IMG/VR virus record: IMGVR_UViG_3300036822_000063
Location: 1-29,092 of that record
Length of the DNA stretch: 29,092 nt
Strand: one strand, 5' to 3'
DNA from: a virus
Below are positions 12,383 to 20,642 of the stretch, in pieces (position 1 is the stretch's first letter; each line of letters opens with the position of its first letter). The notes below the pieces were generated by a model. It did no database searches. It saw nothing but the letters and a program-made list of their open reading frames with translations, and was not told the origin of the DNA. Both the position numbers and the translations under genes were made by a program.

Positions 12383-13900
12383 TGGGAGCGAGAACGGCGG
12401 CGGCGGATCAGGAACGCTCTGTCCCAGCACGCCTAGCGCCTTCTGAACACGCGCGCGCGCCATTGTTCCTGCGAGGCTTCTGGCGCCTTCGCCGAGGCCG
12501 GCAGCTGCCGCATATCCACCTCCGCCGCCTAGCCACGCTCCCAGCAGGGGCGTCACGATCCGATTGCTTACCGCGCCAAGCACCGGAGCAACTGGGCTTC
12601 GATCTGCCGCCGTCGTCAGGGCAGCACGTTCCATATCGGTAAGGTTGCGTGAGCGATCGCTGGCGAGATAGCCTCTGATCTGAGTCGGCATCGAGCCCGG
12701 CGGCGCACCGGGCAACCCAGCCTTATAAGCCATGTCTTCAATGTCGCTCATCTTGTAGGCTTGTGACCGCGCCCTGCGTGCAGGATCGAGCGCATCGAAG
12801 CCAGCCTGCCCACCAACGACATCGTTAGGTCCGGCATTCTCAAAGTGGTCCCTGAGATCGGCTTGGATGCCCTGGATGGTGCTGCCCTCATAATTTCTGT
12901 CTGCCCGATATGCATCCGACGCCATGTCACCGAGCATTTTATCGTGGGCGTCGAAGTCTCCGAGGGTGATGGGCTGATTGCGGGCCGCGTTCAGATTGAC
13001 TGCGATTTTGTTGATTGGATTGTTGGGGTCCAACCCACCTGACATCGGGCCTTTGGGCTGTAGCTTCTGGATCGCTGCTTCGATGCCCTGAGTGGCGTAT
13101 TGCGGATTTACCGCAGCGCCTGAGTTCTGATCGACCATGTCATACCACTTCTGGGCGACGGCTTTCGCTGCGGCTGCGGTGGTAACCGGCTGCGGCTGGG
13201 GTGCAATCGGTGGCTCGATGTCGGTCTGAGAGAGAGGCACAAACGGCCGTTGGAGAGGGTCAGACGGCGCCCGAGCCGCCTGGGCCTGTTGAACGCGCTG
13301 CACATCCGCGACTGTCGCGCCACCACCAGGCACTATCTGCGGCGGCGCATAGCGTGGCCCCGCATCGGGTGATCGCCACATCGGTGACGGCGGAATGGCC
13401 GGCGGTGGTGCGGTCCTCGCGTAGCCGGACGCCTCTGGCCATTGCGGCAGCACTGACGTGACTGCGCCGGATAGAAACGGAATGTCCCGGATGGCCCGTT
13501 CTGGCACGCCAAGACCTCGGGCGGCGTCGGCGACGCCCTGTCCCGCACCGGCGCTGAGTGCCGCGGGAGCGCCGAAACCGGCACCCAGCAGCTTGCCGAT
13601 CGGATTGTGCAGCCAGCTGTTGTTGTCTCCTGGCGGCTGCGATGCCTGCCAGGCATCATACGCCGCCCCGGTGATACGCCCCCACTCGTCGCCACCATCC
13701 GGATTGGCCGTGGACGGCAGGCTGGTAAACGAGGTGTCCATCACGCCCTTGGGCTTCGGCGGCGGCGTGTTGTCCCCAGCATAACCGGGCACGATGCTCT
13801 GTGCCGGATCATAGGCTGGCGGCAGTGACATTCTCGGAGGCGCCAGGCTGCTGCCAGACGATCCCCCGTCCGGCGTAAGATAGACATCATTCCATGCCAT
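12368..13900 (-). CDS. Large virion/ejection protein candidate, 510 aa
   Basis: The last gene of the late operon. Pro/Ala/Gly-rich, with a Gly-rich hydrophobic stretch near residue 460 (LLGAWLGGGGGYAAAAGLGE) that could enter a membrane. Residues 240-330 contain a helical part (AAKAVAQKWYDMVDQNSG). Internal virion proteins of short-tailed phages that are injected with DNA look like this, and the gene follows a transglycosylase-bearing protein. No specific family recognised. ATG 13900 overlaps the upstream stop as TGATG. Confidence 0.6.
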   Translation of the reverse strand: MAWNDVYLTPDGGSSGSSLAPPRMSLPPAYDPAQSIVPGYAGDNTPPPKPKGVMDTSFTSLPSTANPDGGDEWGRITGAAYDAWQASQPPGDNNSWLHNPIGKLLGAGFGAPAALSAGAGQGVADAARGLGVPERAIRDIPFLSGAVTSVLPQWPEASGYARTAPPPAIPPSPMWRSPDAGPRYAPPQIVPGGGATVADVQRVQQAQAARAPSDPLQRPFVPLSQTDIEPPIAPQPQPVTTAAAAKAVAQKWYDMVDQNSGAAVNPQYATQGIEAAIQKLQPKGPMSGGLDPNNPINKIAVNLNAARNQPITLGDFDAHDKMLGDMASDAYRADRNYEGSTIQGIQADLRDHFENAGPNDVVGGQAGFDALDPARRARSQAYKMSDIEDMAYKAGLPGAPPGSMPTQIRGYLASDRSRNLTDMERAALTTAADRSPVAPVLGAVSNRIVTPLLGAWLGGGGGYAAAAGLGEGARSLAGTMARARVQKALGVLGQSVPDPPPPFSLPSGQP

Positions 13901-16317
13901 CAGTCGTATCCCTGCACTTTAGTCACTCGCTGTGGGATCGGCTTACCGTTGGCGTCGAGTTGGAAGCTGCCGTCTGCATTCTTCTTAGATTCGTAGGTCT
14001 GATACGGCATCCCCGGAGCCACGTTTTTCCTGACATAGTTCTGATACGCCTGATGCTCGGCATCCGGTGCATTGAGCGGAGGTGGTTCGGGCACCACAGG
14101 ACCGAGGCCGCCCCCGGTGACGTTACCATTCTGGTCATATTTGACCGGCGCGTTCATCGCCGGCAGCATGCCCCGGTTGTCATAGATGCGCGGACTGTTC
14201 GGGTTGTTCGGATCAGAGCTGCGACCAAAGTAGTTCCCAGCGAAATCGGCTTCCTGCTGCACACGTCGTTGATACGCAATCAGCCGCGCGATCATCTCCT
14301 GCTGCGCCTGCGGCGTGTTGAGCTGACCTGGTGTGTAGGACTTGAGGTTCTCCATCTCAGGCACGCGCAGTGAACCGGTTGCCGCCGGCTTCAATTCAAT
14401 CGACAGGTAGTTGCGCGCGGCCTGCAGCATCTGCGCAGCTGTGGCCTGCTGCTCATTGCCGCCCAACTCCCTGGGCAAATAACCCCGCAGGATACCATTC
14501 GGGTCGAGCGTCGCCGCCAGCCCGCCCATCGCGCCCTTGGGCAAGTTCTGCAGCTGCGTGGACATCTGCTGTAGAATAGGAATAACGGTGCCGGCCTTGG
14601 TGGCCTCGGTGTTGCGGCCCTCGATGTCCTTCTGGGCGATGGACATGTCAGCATCGGCCTGCTTCTGCTGCATCGTGACGCCGGCCGCGCGCTCAGCTGC
14701 CGTCTGTGCGATCTGCGCCTTGTTGGCCTCGGCCTGCCAGGCAATGGCGGCATCAAGGGCCTGTTTCTTGTTCTGCTGTAGAAATTCAGCCTTGTGGTTG
14801 AACGCCGCCGCAAGTGCCTTGCCGCCATCCTGCGCCAGCGATGCCGACGCGATCTCGTGTTGGATTGTGTCGGCCTGCCCGGGGTCAAGCTGACCGGCAT
14901 TGGCATTGTCCAGCAGCGTCTGTATGTGCGGCGGCAGTGGCACCGATCCTCCCGGCGTGGTCGCCATGGTGGGGGATTGCGGTGCGGGAACCGCCGGCGG
15001 CGTGGTCGTGGCTGCTGGCGCCGGAGCACCTGGCCATCCAGGCTGCGGCTGGATCTTGTCGATGATGGCCTGCTGCGCGGGCGAGATGCCGCCGGTTGGT
15101 GCGCCAGGCCCCGCTGTGAGCGCCGTAGAAGCGCCTGGGGCGCCTTGAGCCAGTTGCTGGCCCTGCTGCATGGCGGCGACATCAGCGGCCACCTGTGCGC
15201 CCCCTGAGCCCGCATCGCTCTTGAGCAGCTTGCCCGCGGGGATCGGCGATCCCTTGCCGATCGGCGTGCCGTCCGGTGCCGTCGCCGTTGCCGCGGGCGG
15301 CCCGCCCTCTGGCGGTATCGGGGGCACTGGTAATGCCGAGACATCGGATGGCGCTGCAGGCGCTGGGCCGGTCGTGACGGCTGGTGGCGTGGGCGGCGGC
15401 GTTGCTGCTGTGGTGGTGGGAGAGCCACCGCCGGCCAGTATCCCAAGCTGTCGCATGCGCTGCAGCTCGATCTGCATCTGCTGCGCTTTGATCTTGGCTT
15501 CCTGCTGGGCCACACTGAGCATGCCCTGCTTGATGCCCATGCCCTGCTGCTCTTGCAGATATCCCAGCGCCTTCTGCACGGTGTCGCGCTGCAGCTGCTG
15601 GCTGCCGAGCTCCGACGCCTGCGCGCCCTGCAGCCCCGCCGCCAGCGCCTCGCCCATCGTCGTGCGCACGGGATGGTAGCCGGATTGCGCCAACAACCCG
15701 ATGCCGAAGTTAATCAGGCTGCGATTGCCGGCGGCTTCGGCATCAGCGCCGGAGAGGTTGCCCTGGCCGCCACCAAGTGCCGCGCCAATCTTGCTGATGG
15801 CCGATTGGCTCTTGTCGCCCCCGCCGATGCTGGTGCCGAGCAGGCCGAGCGCCTGGCGCAGCTGGTCCGGCGTGGCCGCGAGCGCTGGCGTGGCGAGCAC
15901 GCTCGGGTCTGGCGTCGTGGTGTCGTCGGCGGTGCTGGTGTCGGTGCTCGCCATCTGTGTCCCCCGTGCCCCCGGCGCGCTCATGGCCCACGGCTGGGCA
16001 CCACGGCGGTCGTACAGCGCCACGGCCGCCGCGTGCTGGTCGTCCTTCGAGTAGTCCATCGCCCGGCCGTAGGTTCCGTCTGGCAGCTTCGGCAGGCCCG
16101 CCCAGGCGGCCGCCGTCTCCCACGTGCCGGAGCCGCCGCGGCTGGCGTCCTCCATCTGGTAGTAGCCGGACGCCGGGCCGCCGCTGGCCTGCGTGATGTT
16201 GCGGTTGCCGCTCTCGCGCTGAGCGAACCGCGCCAGATCGGCCTCGCGCTGCTGGAAATACGGATCATCCGGCGGCGTGGTGGCGTCCTGCCCGACGATG
16301 GTTGTGCTGGTGCCCAT
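13900..16317 (-). CDS. Virion protein with N-terminal lytic-transglycosylase-like domain, 805 aa
   Basis: Residues 22-110 resemble a transglycosylase: FAQRESGN with a probable catalytic E35, then SGYYQM at 50-55 and DDQHAAAVALY near 92-102. The enzyme would open peptidoglycan during DNA entry. The rest is long, with Gln/Ala-rich helical regions (about 220-290 and 520-600), a Pro/Ala-rich linker (about 290-470) and a C-terminal ordered part. This mix is typical of internal or ejection proteins. ATG 16317 directly follows the upstream TAG. Confidence 0.7.
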   Translation of the reverse strand: MGTSTTIVGQDATTPPDDPYFQQREADLARFAQRESGNRNITQASGGPASGYYQMEDASRGGSGTWETAAAWAGLPKLPDGTYGRAMDYSKDDQHAAAVALYDRRGAQPWAMSAPGARGTQMASTDTSTADDTTTPDPSVLATPALAATPDQLRQALGLLGTSIGGGDKSQSAISKIGAALGGGQGNLSGADAEAAGNRSLINFGIGLLAQSGYHPVRTTMGEALAAGLQGAQASELGSQQLQRDTVQKALGYLQEQQGMGIKQGMLSVAQQEAKIKAQQMQIELQRMRQLGILAGGGSPTTTAATPPPTPPAVTTGPAPAAPSDVSALPVPPIPPEGGPPAATATAPDGTPIGKGSPIPAGKLLKSDAGSGGAQVAADVAAMQQGQQLAQGAPGASTALTAGPGAPTGGISPAQQAIIDKIQPQPGWPGAPAPAATTTPPAVPAPQSPTMATTPGGSVPLPPHIQTLLDNANAGQLDPGQADTIQHEIASASLAQDGGKALAAAFNHKAEFLQQNKKQALDAAIAWQAEANKAQIAQTAAERAAGVTMQQKQADADMSIAQKDIEGRNTEATKAGTVIPILQQMSTQLQNLPKGAMGGLAATLDPNGILRGYLPRELGGNEQQATAAQMLQAARNYLSIELKPAATGSLRVPEMENLKSYTPGQLNTPQAQQEMIARLIAYQRRVQQEADFAGNYFGRSSDPNNPNSPRIYDNRGMLPAMNAPVKYDQNGNVTGGGLGPVVPEPPPLNAPDAEHQAYQNYVRKNVAPGMPYQTYESKKNADGSFQLDANGKPIPQRVTKVQGYD

Positions 16318-16752
16318 CTAGAAGCCCAGCAACCCCAGGGTGCGCGGGATCTGCACCGGCCGCGCGCCCACCTGACCGCCGGTGGGGTAGTAGCTCTGGT
16401 CGCGCTGCTGAAGCATCTGCACCAGCTGCGACAGGCTGGCGCGGTCGATCGGCGAGCCTCGCTGCGCCTGCGCCATGTTGATCTGCTGCTTCGTGGGCTG
16501 CGATTGATTGCCCAGGGTCTTTGCCGCATCCCCCAGCGCGCCCTTCAGCCCGCCGAGCGCGCCCCAGTTCATGCCGCTGGCTGGGCCGCCGGTGGTGCTC
16601 GTGTTCCACGGCGCGTCATCGACGTAGTTGCTCTGCGGATTGCCACTGATGGACAGGGGTTCGCTCCCCCATTGATCCATCGCGCCAAGGTTGCCGGTGT
16701 AGTCGACCGCCGCGTTGATCGCCGACATGGGGTCGTTGGGATCGTATGCCAT
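16318..16752 (-). CDS. Small late protein, 144 aa
   Basis: Gln/Ser/Gly-rich, probably partly disordered, with a helical region near residues 85-120 (QPTKQQINMAQAQRG, then RASLSQLVQMLQQR). No family recognised. Tightly packed between two virion genes, so probably a structural or assembly protein. Confidence 0.6.
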   Translation of the reverse strand: MAYDPNDPMSAINAAVDYTGNLGAMDQWGSEPLSISGNPQSNYVDDAPWNTSTTGGPASGMNWGALGGLKGALGDAAKTLGNQSQPTKQQINMAQAQRGSPIDRASLSQLVQMLQQRDQSYYPTGGQVGARPVQIPRTLGLLGF

Positions 16753-16755
16753 TGC

Positions 16756-17925
16756 TTACAGCCCTATGGCGCCGAGTGCGCCGGGGAACAGGCCGCTGGT
16801 CGGGTTGAGCAGTGTGTTGCCGATGCCGAGCAGCGAGGTCGCGCCGCCCAGCAAGCCTGCGGTCGGGTTGGAATATTGCGTCGTCTGGCCGTAGCCGTAA
16901 TTGCTTCCCGTGGTGTTGTATGGCACGCCCGAGAGTGACGACAGCAGCAGATCGAGGTTCTGCACCGGCCAGTCCTGGCCTTGGTAGAACTGGCCCATCT
17001 GCGCGTTAATGTCTTGCTGCTGCTGCGCCTGCTGCGCGGTGCCGACCCCGCCAAGCGCCTGGGTGGCTTGCAACCCCTGGGTCTGCTGCGCGTTGGCGAT
17101 CGACGGGATCTGCTGCGCCGCGTTGATGCCGAGGTTCAGGTTGGTGCCGGCCATCTGCTGCGCTTGCGTCGCCGCGGGGGCGTAGCCGGCCTGTCCCATG
17201 CCGGCGAGCGTGCCGGCTGCGCCATAGCCCTGCTGCCCGGCCTGCAGCGCCGCCTGCGTGGCCGGGGTGAGTGCGGTGTTCCACTGATTGTTGAGCAGGT
17301 TGCCGAGATACTGCTCGCTGCCGAGCGCCGCCTGCGACTGCGCCACGCCCTCTTGCACGCCCTGCCGCGAGCCACCGAACGCACCCGCCTGATTGGCGCC
17401 CGCGCCGATGTTCTGCAGGTTCTGGTGCAGCTGCTGCTGCATCAGCTGGTTGGTCGGGTCGATGACCGACTGCGTGTATGGCGACATCAGCGCTTGGGTG
17501 TTCTGACCGATCTGCTGCGCCGTTGCCGGGCCACCTTGCAGGTAGCCGCCGAGCAGCCCCTGCGCCGGCTGCATGACGGCGTTTTGATAATTTTGGTATA
17601 ACGAATTCGTTAGATCGTTAGTGGCTCCCGGAGTTTCCGACTGTAGATTAGGCAGTACACCTTGCCATTGATTCGCCGCAGCTTGATTGGCTGCGGTAGT
17701 GCCCCCTTGCAAATTAGCGATTTGTTGGTAGGCAGCCGTCGTTGCATCTGGCGTTCCAGCTACTATTTGTCCCGAATACGGATCGTACGGCCTCTGCGCC
17801 AACTGCTGCCCGGTCTGAACAGCACCCTGCGCCGCGCTCGACAGCCAGTCTGGTATAGACTGCGACGTACTTGAGGCTTGTTGTGTCGGCACTGTCGTTG
17901 TGCTGCCGCCTTTGCCGCCCGACAC
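16756..17925 (-). CDS. Gln/Ala-rich virion protein, 389 aa
   Basis: An internal or tail-type virion protein of short-tailed phages. The start resembles a common phage pattern (IPDWLSSAAQ, then PYDPYSGQIVAG). The body is a long Gln/Ala/Asn-rich helical region with many AQQ and QAQ runs, and a Gly-rich hydrophobic C-terminus (LLGGATSLLGIGNTLL). The start is GTG 17925 with AGGGGG upstream. Codon use changes sharply near 17580: the first ~115 codons are much AT-richer than the rest. The AT-rich end faces the inserted endonuclease gene at 18029, consistent with a converted or transferred tract. Confidence 0.65.
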   Translation of the reverse strand: MSGGKGGSTTTVPTQQASSTSQSIPDWLSSAAQGAVQTGQQLAQRPYDPYSGQIVAGTPDATTAAYQQIANLQGGTTAANQAAANQWQGVLPNLQSETPGATNDLTNSLYQNYQNAVMQPAQGLLGGYLQGGPATAQQIGQNTQALMSPYTQSVIDPTNQLMQQQLHQNLQNIGAGANQAGAFGGSRQGVQEGVAQSQAALGSEQYLGNLLNNQWNTALTPATQAALQAGQQGYGAAGTLAGMGQAGYAPAATQAQQMAGTNLNLGINAAQQIPSIANAQQTQGLQATQALGGVGTAQQAQQQQDINAQMGQFYQGQDWPVQNLDLLLSSLSGVPYNTTGSNYGYGQTTQYSNPTAGLLGGATSLLGIGNTLLNPTSGLFPGALGAIGL

Positions 17926-17950
17926 GCTAGCCCCCTATCACCGCATGATG

Positions 17951-18028
17951 TATAAAGCGGGACGGCACCAGCGTTGACGCGCCGATGCCGTCCCTGACCA
18001 TCGTTCCCATGCGGAGGAACAGACGGCT
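17951..18028 (+). promoter_or_regulatory. Leader module of endonuclease gene A (TATAA element, hairpin, RBS)
   Basis: TATAAAGCGGG is followed by a stem GGGACGGCA / TGCCGTCCC with an inner GCGT/ACGC pairing, then CTGACC, a GCGGAGGA ribosome-binding site and CGGCTATGCCAT across the start. The module has nearly the same order and length as 27070-27145, and its stem bases differ in a compensatory way. TATAAA could be a -10 element; no good -35 is seen. Confidence 0.6.
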
Positions 18029-18523
18029 ATGCCATACAAAGACCCTGAGAAGGCTCGCGTCTATCATCGTGAGCACGCGCGCGCTTGGCGTTCCAAAAAT
18101 CCTGAAGGGCCACGCAAAGCAAGCCGCAAGTGGCGCGCGAACAACCCTGACAAGACAAGCGCGAGTCATCGAGAATGGTGCGCCAAGAACTCTGAGAGGG
18201 TTGCTTACCTCAGACATAAGGGAACGGCGAAAAGGCGAAGAATACCGTTTTTGCTCACCTTTGAGGAGTGGGCAGCAATCTGGCAGGCCAGCTGCAAATG
18301 GGAGCAACGGGGCTTTAACGATCCTGAGAAATACTGCATGGCTCGCACCGGAGACCAAGGTCCCTATGCTGTCGGCAACGTGCGCATCTGCACGAACGCA
18401 GAGAACTTTGCGGAAAACGATGCAAAACGTCGTGGCGGCACGAGGAGCGAACAATCCCGCGCTCGGATGTCCGAAGCTGCGCAAAGGCGCTGGGCGCGTC
18501 ATCGCGCCACCAAAGGCTTATGA
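18029..18523 (+). CDS. Homing-endonuclease-like protein A, 164 aa, antisense to late operon
   Basis: Probably a mobile DNA-binding or endonuclease-type protein. The N-terminus repeats a short basic helix (YKDPEKARVYHREHARAW, KNPEGPRKASRKWRANNP, REWCAKNSERV), common in phage HNH and EndoVII-like proteins. The core has FEEWAAIWQAS (about 78-88) and MARTGDQGPYAVGNVRI (104-120), a pattern I recall from phage endonuclease-annotated proteins. No HNH, GIY-YIG or LAGLIDADG catalytic set is visible, so activity is unproven. It sits on the opposite strand to all adjacent late genes, with its own leader. ATG 18029 has GGAGGA upstream. The 3' end overlaps the convergent GNAT-like gene by 25 bases. Confidence 0.65.
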   Translation: MPYKDPEKARVYHREHARAWRSKNPEGPRKASRKWRANNPDKTSASHREWCAKNSERVAYLRHKGTAKRRRIPFLLTFEEWAAIWQASCKWEQRGFNDPEKYCMARTGDQGPYAVGNVRICTNAENFAENDAKRRGGTRSEQSRARMSEAAQRRWARHRATKGL

Positions 18524-18861
18524 AACGACGGAAGCCAGGGTACCCAACCTGTGGGAGCGGCGGCGCGTCCCCAGCCTTTCCGACCCATCGCAACGGCCTT
18601 CGTGCAGCCGCGTTCGATCGCATCCGCAAGAATGTCGTCCTCGAGTGCGAGACAGTGCTTCAGTTCCCCGGCTATCAGCCAGAAGCGCACCGCCTTCATC
18701 TGGGGGTATTCCTCGATCTCGCTGACGATTACGCCGGCCTCGTTTTCCCACAACTGGGCTCTGCCCTCCTTGATGAGGTCGACCACATCGCCGATTGAAT
18801 GCGTGCCGCCACCCCACTCCAGCGCCCGCTGTAGCCGGGCCAGTTTCTCGCTGCCGGTCAT
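18499..18861 (-). CDS. GNAT-like phage protein, 120 aa
   Basis: Resembles a small acetyltransferase-fold protein found among virion genes of short-tailed phages. Features: QLWENEAGVIVSEIEEYPQM, then AVRFWLIAGEL as a strand pair, and GCTKAVAMGRKGWGRA as the strand and cofactor-like loop, then GWVPWLPSFHKPL. ATG 18861 overlaps the upstream stop as ATGA; the frame opens earlier at 18915 but that start is not needed. The C-terminus overlaps the endonuclease-like gene but looks complete. Confidence 0.7.
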   Translation of the reverse strand: MTGSEKLARLQRALEWGGGTHSIGDVVDLIKEGRAQLWENEAGVIVSEIEEYPQMKAVRFWLIAGELKHCLALEDDILADAIERGCTKAVAMGRKGWGRAAAPTGWVPWLPSFHKPLVAR

Positions 18862-19067
18862 CGCGGCACCGCCGCCGTCGAGAGCGCGCCGGTGGCATCC
18901 ACGCTCAGCCTCCACGTGCTGCCGTCCGGCGCGATCAGCATCACCGCGCTGTAGGTTGGCACTGACGTGCTGTCGGCCTTGCGGCTCAACGCATCGGCCA
19001 CCATCGCGAACTTCTGGTCGTCGGTGCCCGAGAACGGCGCGACAAACGGGGCGGGTGCGTAGGCCAT
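18858..19067 (-). CDS. Small late protein, 69 aa
   Basis: No family recognised. Contains a short helix (FAMVADALSRKAD) and a beta-like end (YSAVMLIAPDGSTWRLSV). ATG 19067 overlaps the upstream stop as TGATG and its own stop overlaps ATG 18861. Conserved-looking coupling supports a real gene. Confidence 0.65.
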   Translation of the reverse strand: MAYAPAPFVAPFSGTDDQKFAMVADALSRKADSTSVPTYSAVMLIAPDGSTWRLSVDATGALSTAAVPR

Positions 19068-20641
19068 CAGCGCTTACCGCCGGGTTTCATGATTAGCCGC
19101 GGTCGGCCGATAGTGAAGTCGCCATCATACAGCGCATCCATCCGCATCTGCGCGGTGCGGCCCGACCATCGCATGTCCATCAATCCGTTATGGACGACGG
19201 TATAAGTTCCGGTGTCGAACTCGCTGGCCTCGTCGTAGGGGTTCTCGCGCACGGTGAACGAATAGCCGAGCATGTCGTCCACCGTGCAGGCGGCATCGAA
19301 CACCAGCTGCGTGACGTTGTAGCGTTGGTCGCCCTCGCCCAGGGTGATCGCACCGCTCTGGGCGTAGACGGTGCCGTTCGGTCCGCGCGGCGTGCCGTTC
19401 TCCAGCCAGCCATATTCATGCAGATAAAGCGCGCCACCGCTGCCGAGCGGGCCGCCCATGATCGGATAATCCATGGTGCCGGTTGGATCGCCCGCAGTGC
19501 GCGTCCGCTGCCCGATGGTCCAGATCCGCGACGCGACCACCGCGCCGAGCTGGTTCGCGGTGACCCCGATATTGACCGCGACATAGCGGTTGCACTCGGT
19601 GCTGCCCTCGTCCGGCCAGTCCCACCACAGTTCGGAAAAGCTCGGGTTGGGGCTGCTGAACACGCGGCCGACATAGGCGCGGTTGAGCAGCGAATAGAAC
19701 CAGTCGCCGACATCGCAGGCGATCGGCTGCACGCTGCCGGCCCACGCCCAGAAGGTCTGCAGCCCCGGCCAGATCACCGTGGAACCGATCGCCACCGGCG
19801 CGCGCCGGGACAGGGGTCCACAGCCGGACGCGATCTGCACGATGCCGTAGGCGTAGGGTGGCCCGACATACTGCATCAGATGCAAATCGTTGGCGGTGTA
19901 GATCAGGACGCCCTGACTGACCTTCACCCCGGTCATGACATATGATTGCGTCTGCAACCACTTGCTGCCGGCGAGGTTGGTCACCGCCGGTGCCCAGACG
20001 GTGTAGTCCTCCTGATCGGACCAGGCGATGTTGCGCGGATCACCACCGGCGCCGAGCAGCACCGCCTGGCGCTGATCGGTCACGATCACACCGCGATTGA
20101 GGATCGGCGCGTTGGGCACGATGGTGGGCAGTGTGGCGGGCGCGGTGGGCGACCAGTGATACAGATGGCCGTCCTGCGTCGGCACGAACAGCAGATCCTG
20201 GCCGAACGTGTCCATTGACCACTTGTCGCCCTGATTGGCGGACACGTCCTCGACGCCGATGTCGGCGGGGTCACGCGCGGTGCCGTAGGTGCTGGTGCCG
20301 TAATCGCCAAGCCCGAAGCCGACCAGCGGGCCGGGTGGATCGAGCGCACCGACCCCGGTAGGGGTGATGTCGGTGAGCACCTGGGTATCAAAGCGGAACA
20401 CGTAGAGTTTGTCGTCGGTGCCGACTGCGGCCCAGCGGATATTGCTGTTGTCGTGCCAGGTCAGCAGATCGCGCGGGTTGGTGTCGGTGATCGCGTTGGG
20501 TAGTGCGGCATTGCCGCCGACCGGCAACATCTGCCCCTGCCGCCAGCGAATGTTGTTGGCGTCGAACCACGCGTTGGGCGTGGCCTCGGCGGTGCCGTTG
20601 CGGCGTACGCCAGGCGGCGGAGCTTGGGCGACGCGCGGCAT
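19067..20641 (-). CDS. P22 gp10-like packaged-DNA stabilisation protein, 524 aa
   Basis: Likely plugs or extends the portal-tail channel so packaged DNA stays inside, as P22 gp10 does. Supporting pattern: an N-terminal GTAEATPNAWFDANNIRW block, repeated beta-propeller-like strands, IAWSDQEDYTVWAP near residue 205, and GCGPLSRRAPVAIGSTVIWP followed by QTFWAWAGSVQPIACDVGDW in the middle. Its 524 aa is close to the 470-aa size of P22 gp10. ATG 20641 lies 1 base after the upstream TGA. Confidence 0.75.
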   Translation of the reverse strand: MPRVAQAPPPGVRRNGTAEATPNAWFDANNIRWRQGQMLPVGGNAALPNAITDTNPRDLLTWHDNSNIRWAAVGTDDKLYVFRFDTQVLTDITPTGVGALDPPGPLVGFGLGDYGTSTYGTARDPADIGVEDVSANQGDKWSMDTFGQDLLFVPTQDGHLYHWSPTAPATLPTIVPNAPILNRGVIVTDQRQAVLLGAGGDPRNIAWSDQEDYTVWAPAVTNLAGSKWLQTQSYVMTGVKVSQGVLIYTANDLHLMQYVGPPYAYGIVQIASGCGPLSRRAPVAIGSTVIWPGLQTFWAWAGSVQPIACDVGDWFYSLLNRAYVGRVFSSPNPSFSELWWDWPDEGSTECNRYVAVNIGVTANQLGAVVASRIWTIGQRTRTAGDPTGTMDYPIMGGPLGSGGALYLHEYGWLENGTPRGPNGTVYAQSGAITLGEGDQRYNVTQLVFDAACTVDDMLGYSFTVRENPYDEASEFDTGTYTVVHNGLMDMRWSGRTAQMRMDALYDGDFTIGRPRLIMKPGGKR

Positions 20642-20642
20642 G

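Noticed and set aside
15553-16938. Plus-strand frame of 461 aa
   Set aside because: Shadow of three minus-strand virion genes; Arg/Ala/Val-rich with no domain.
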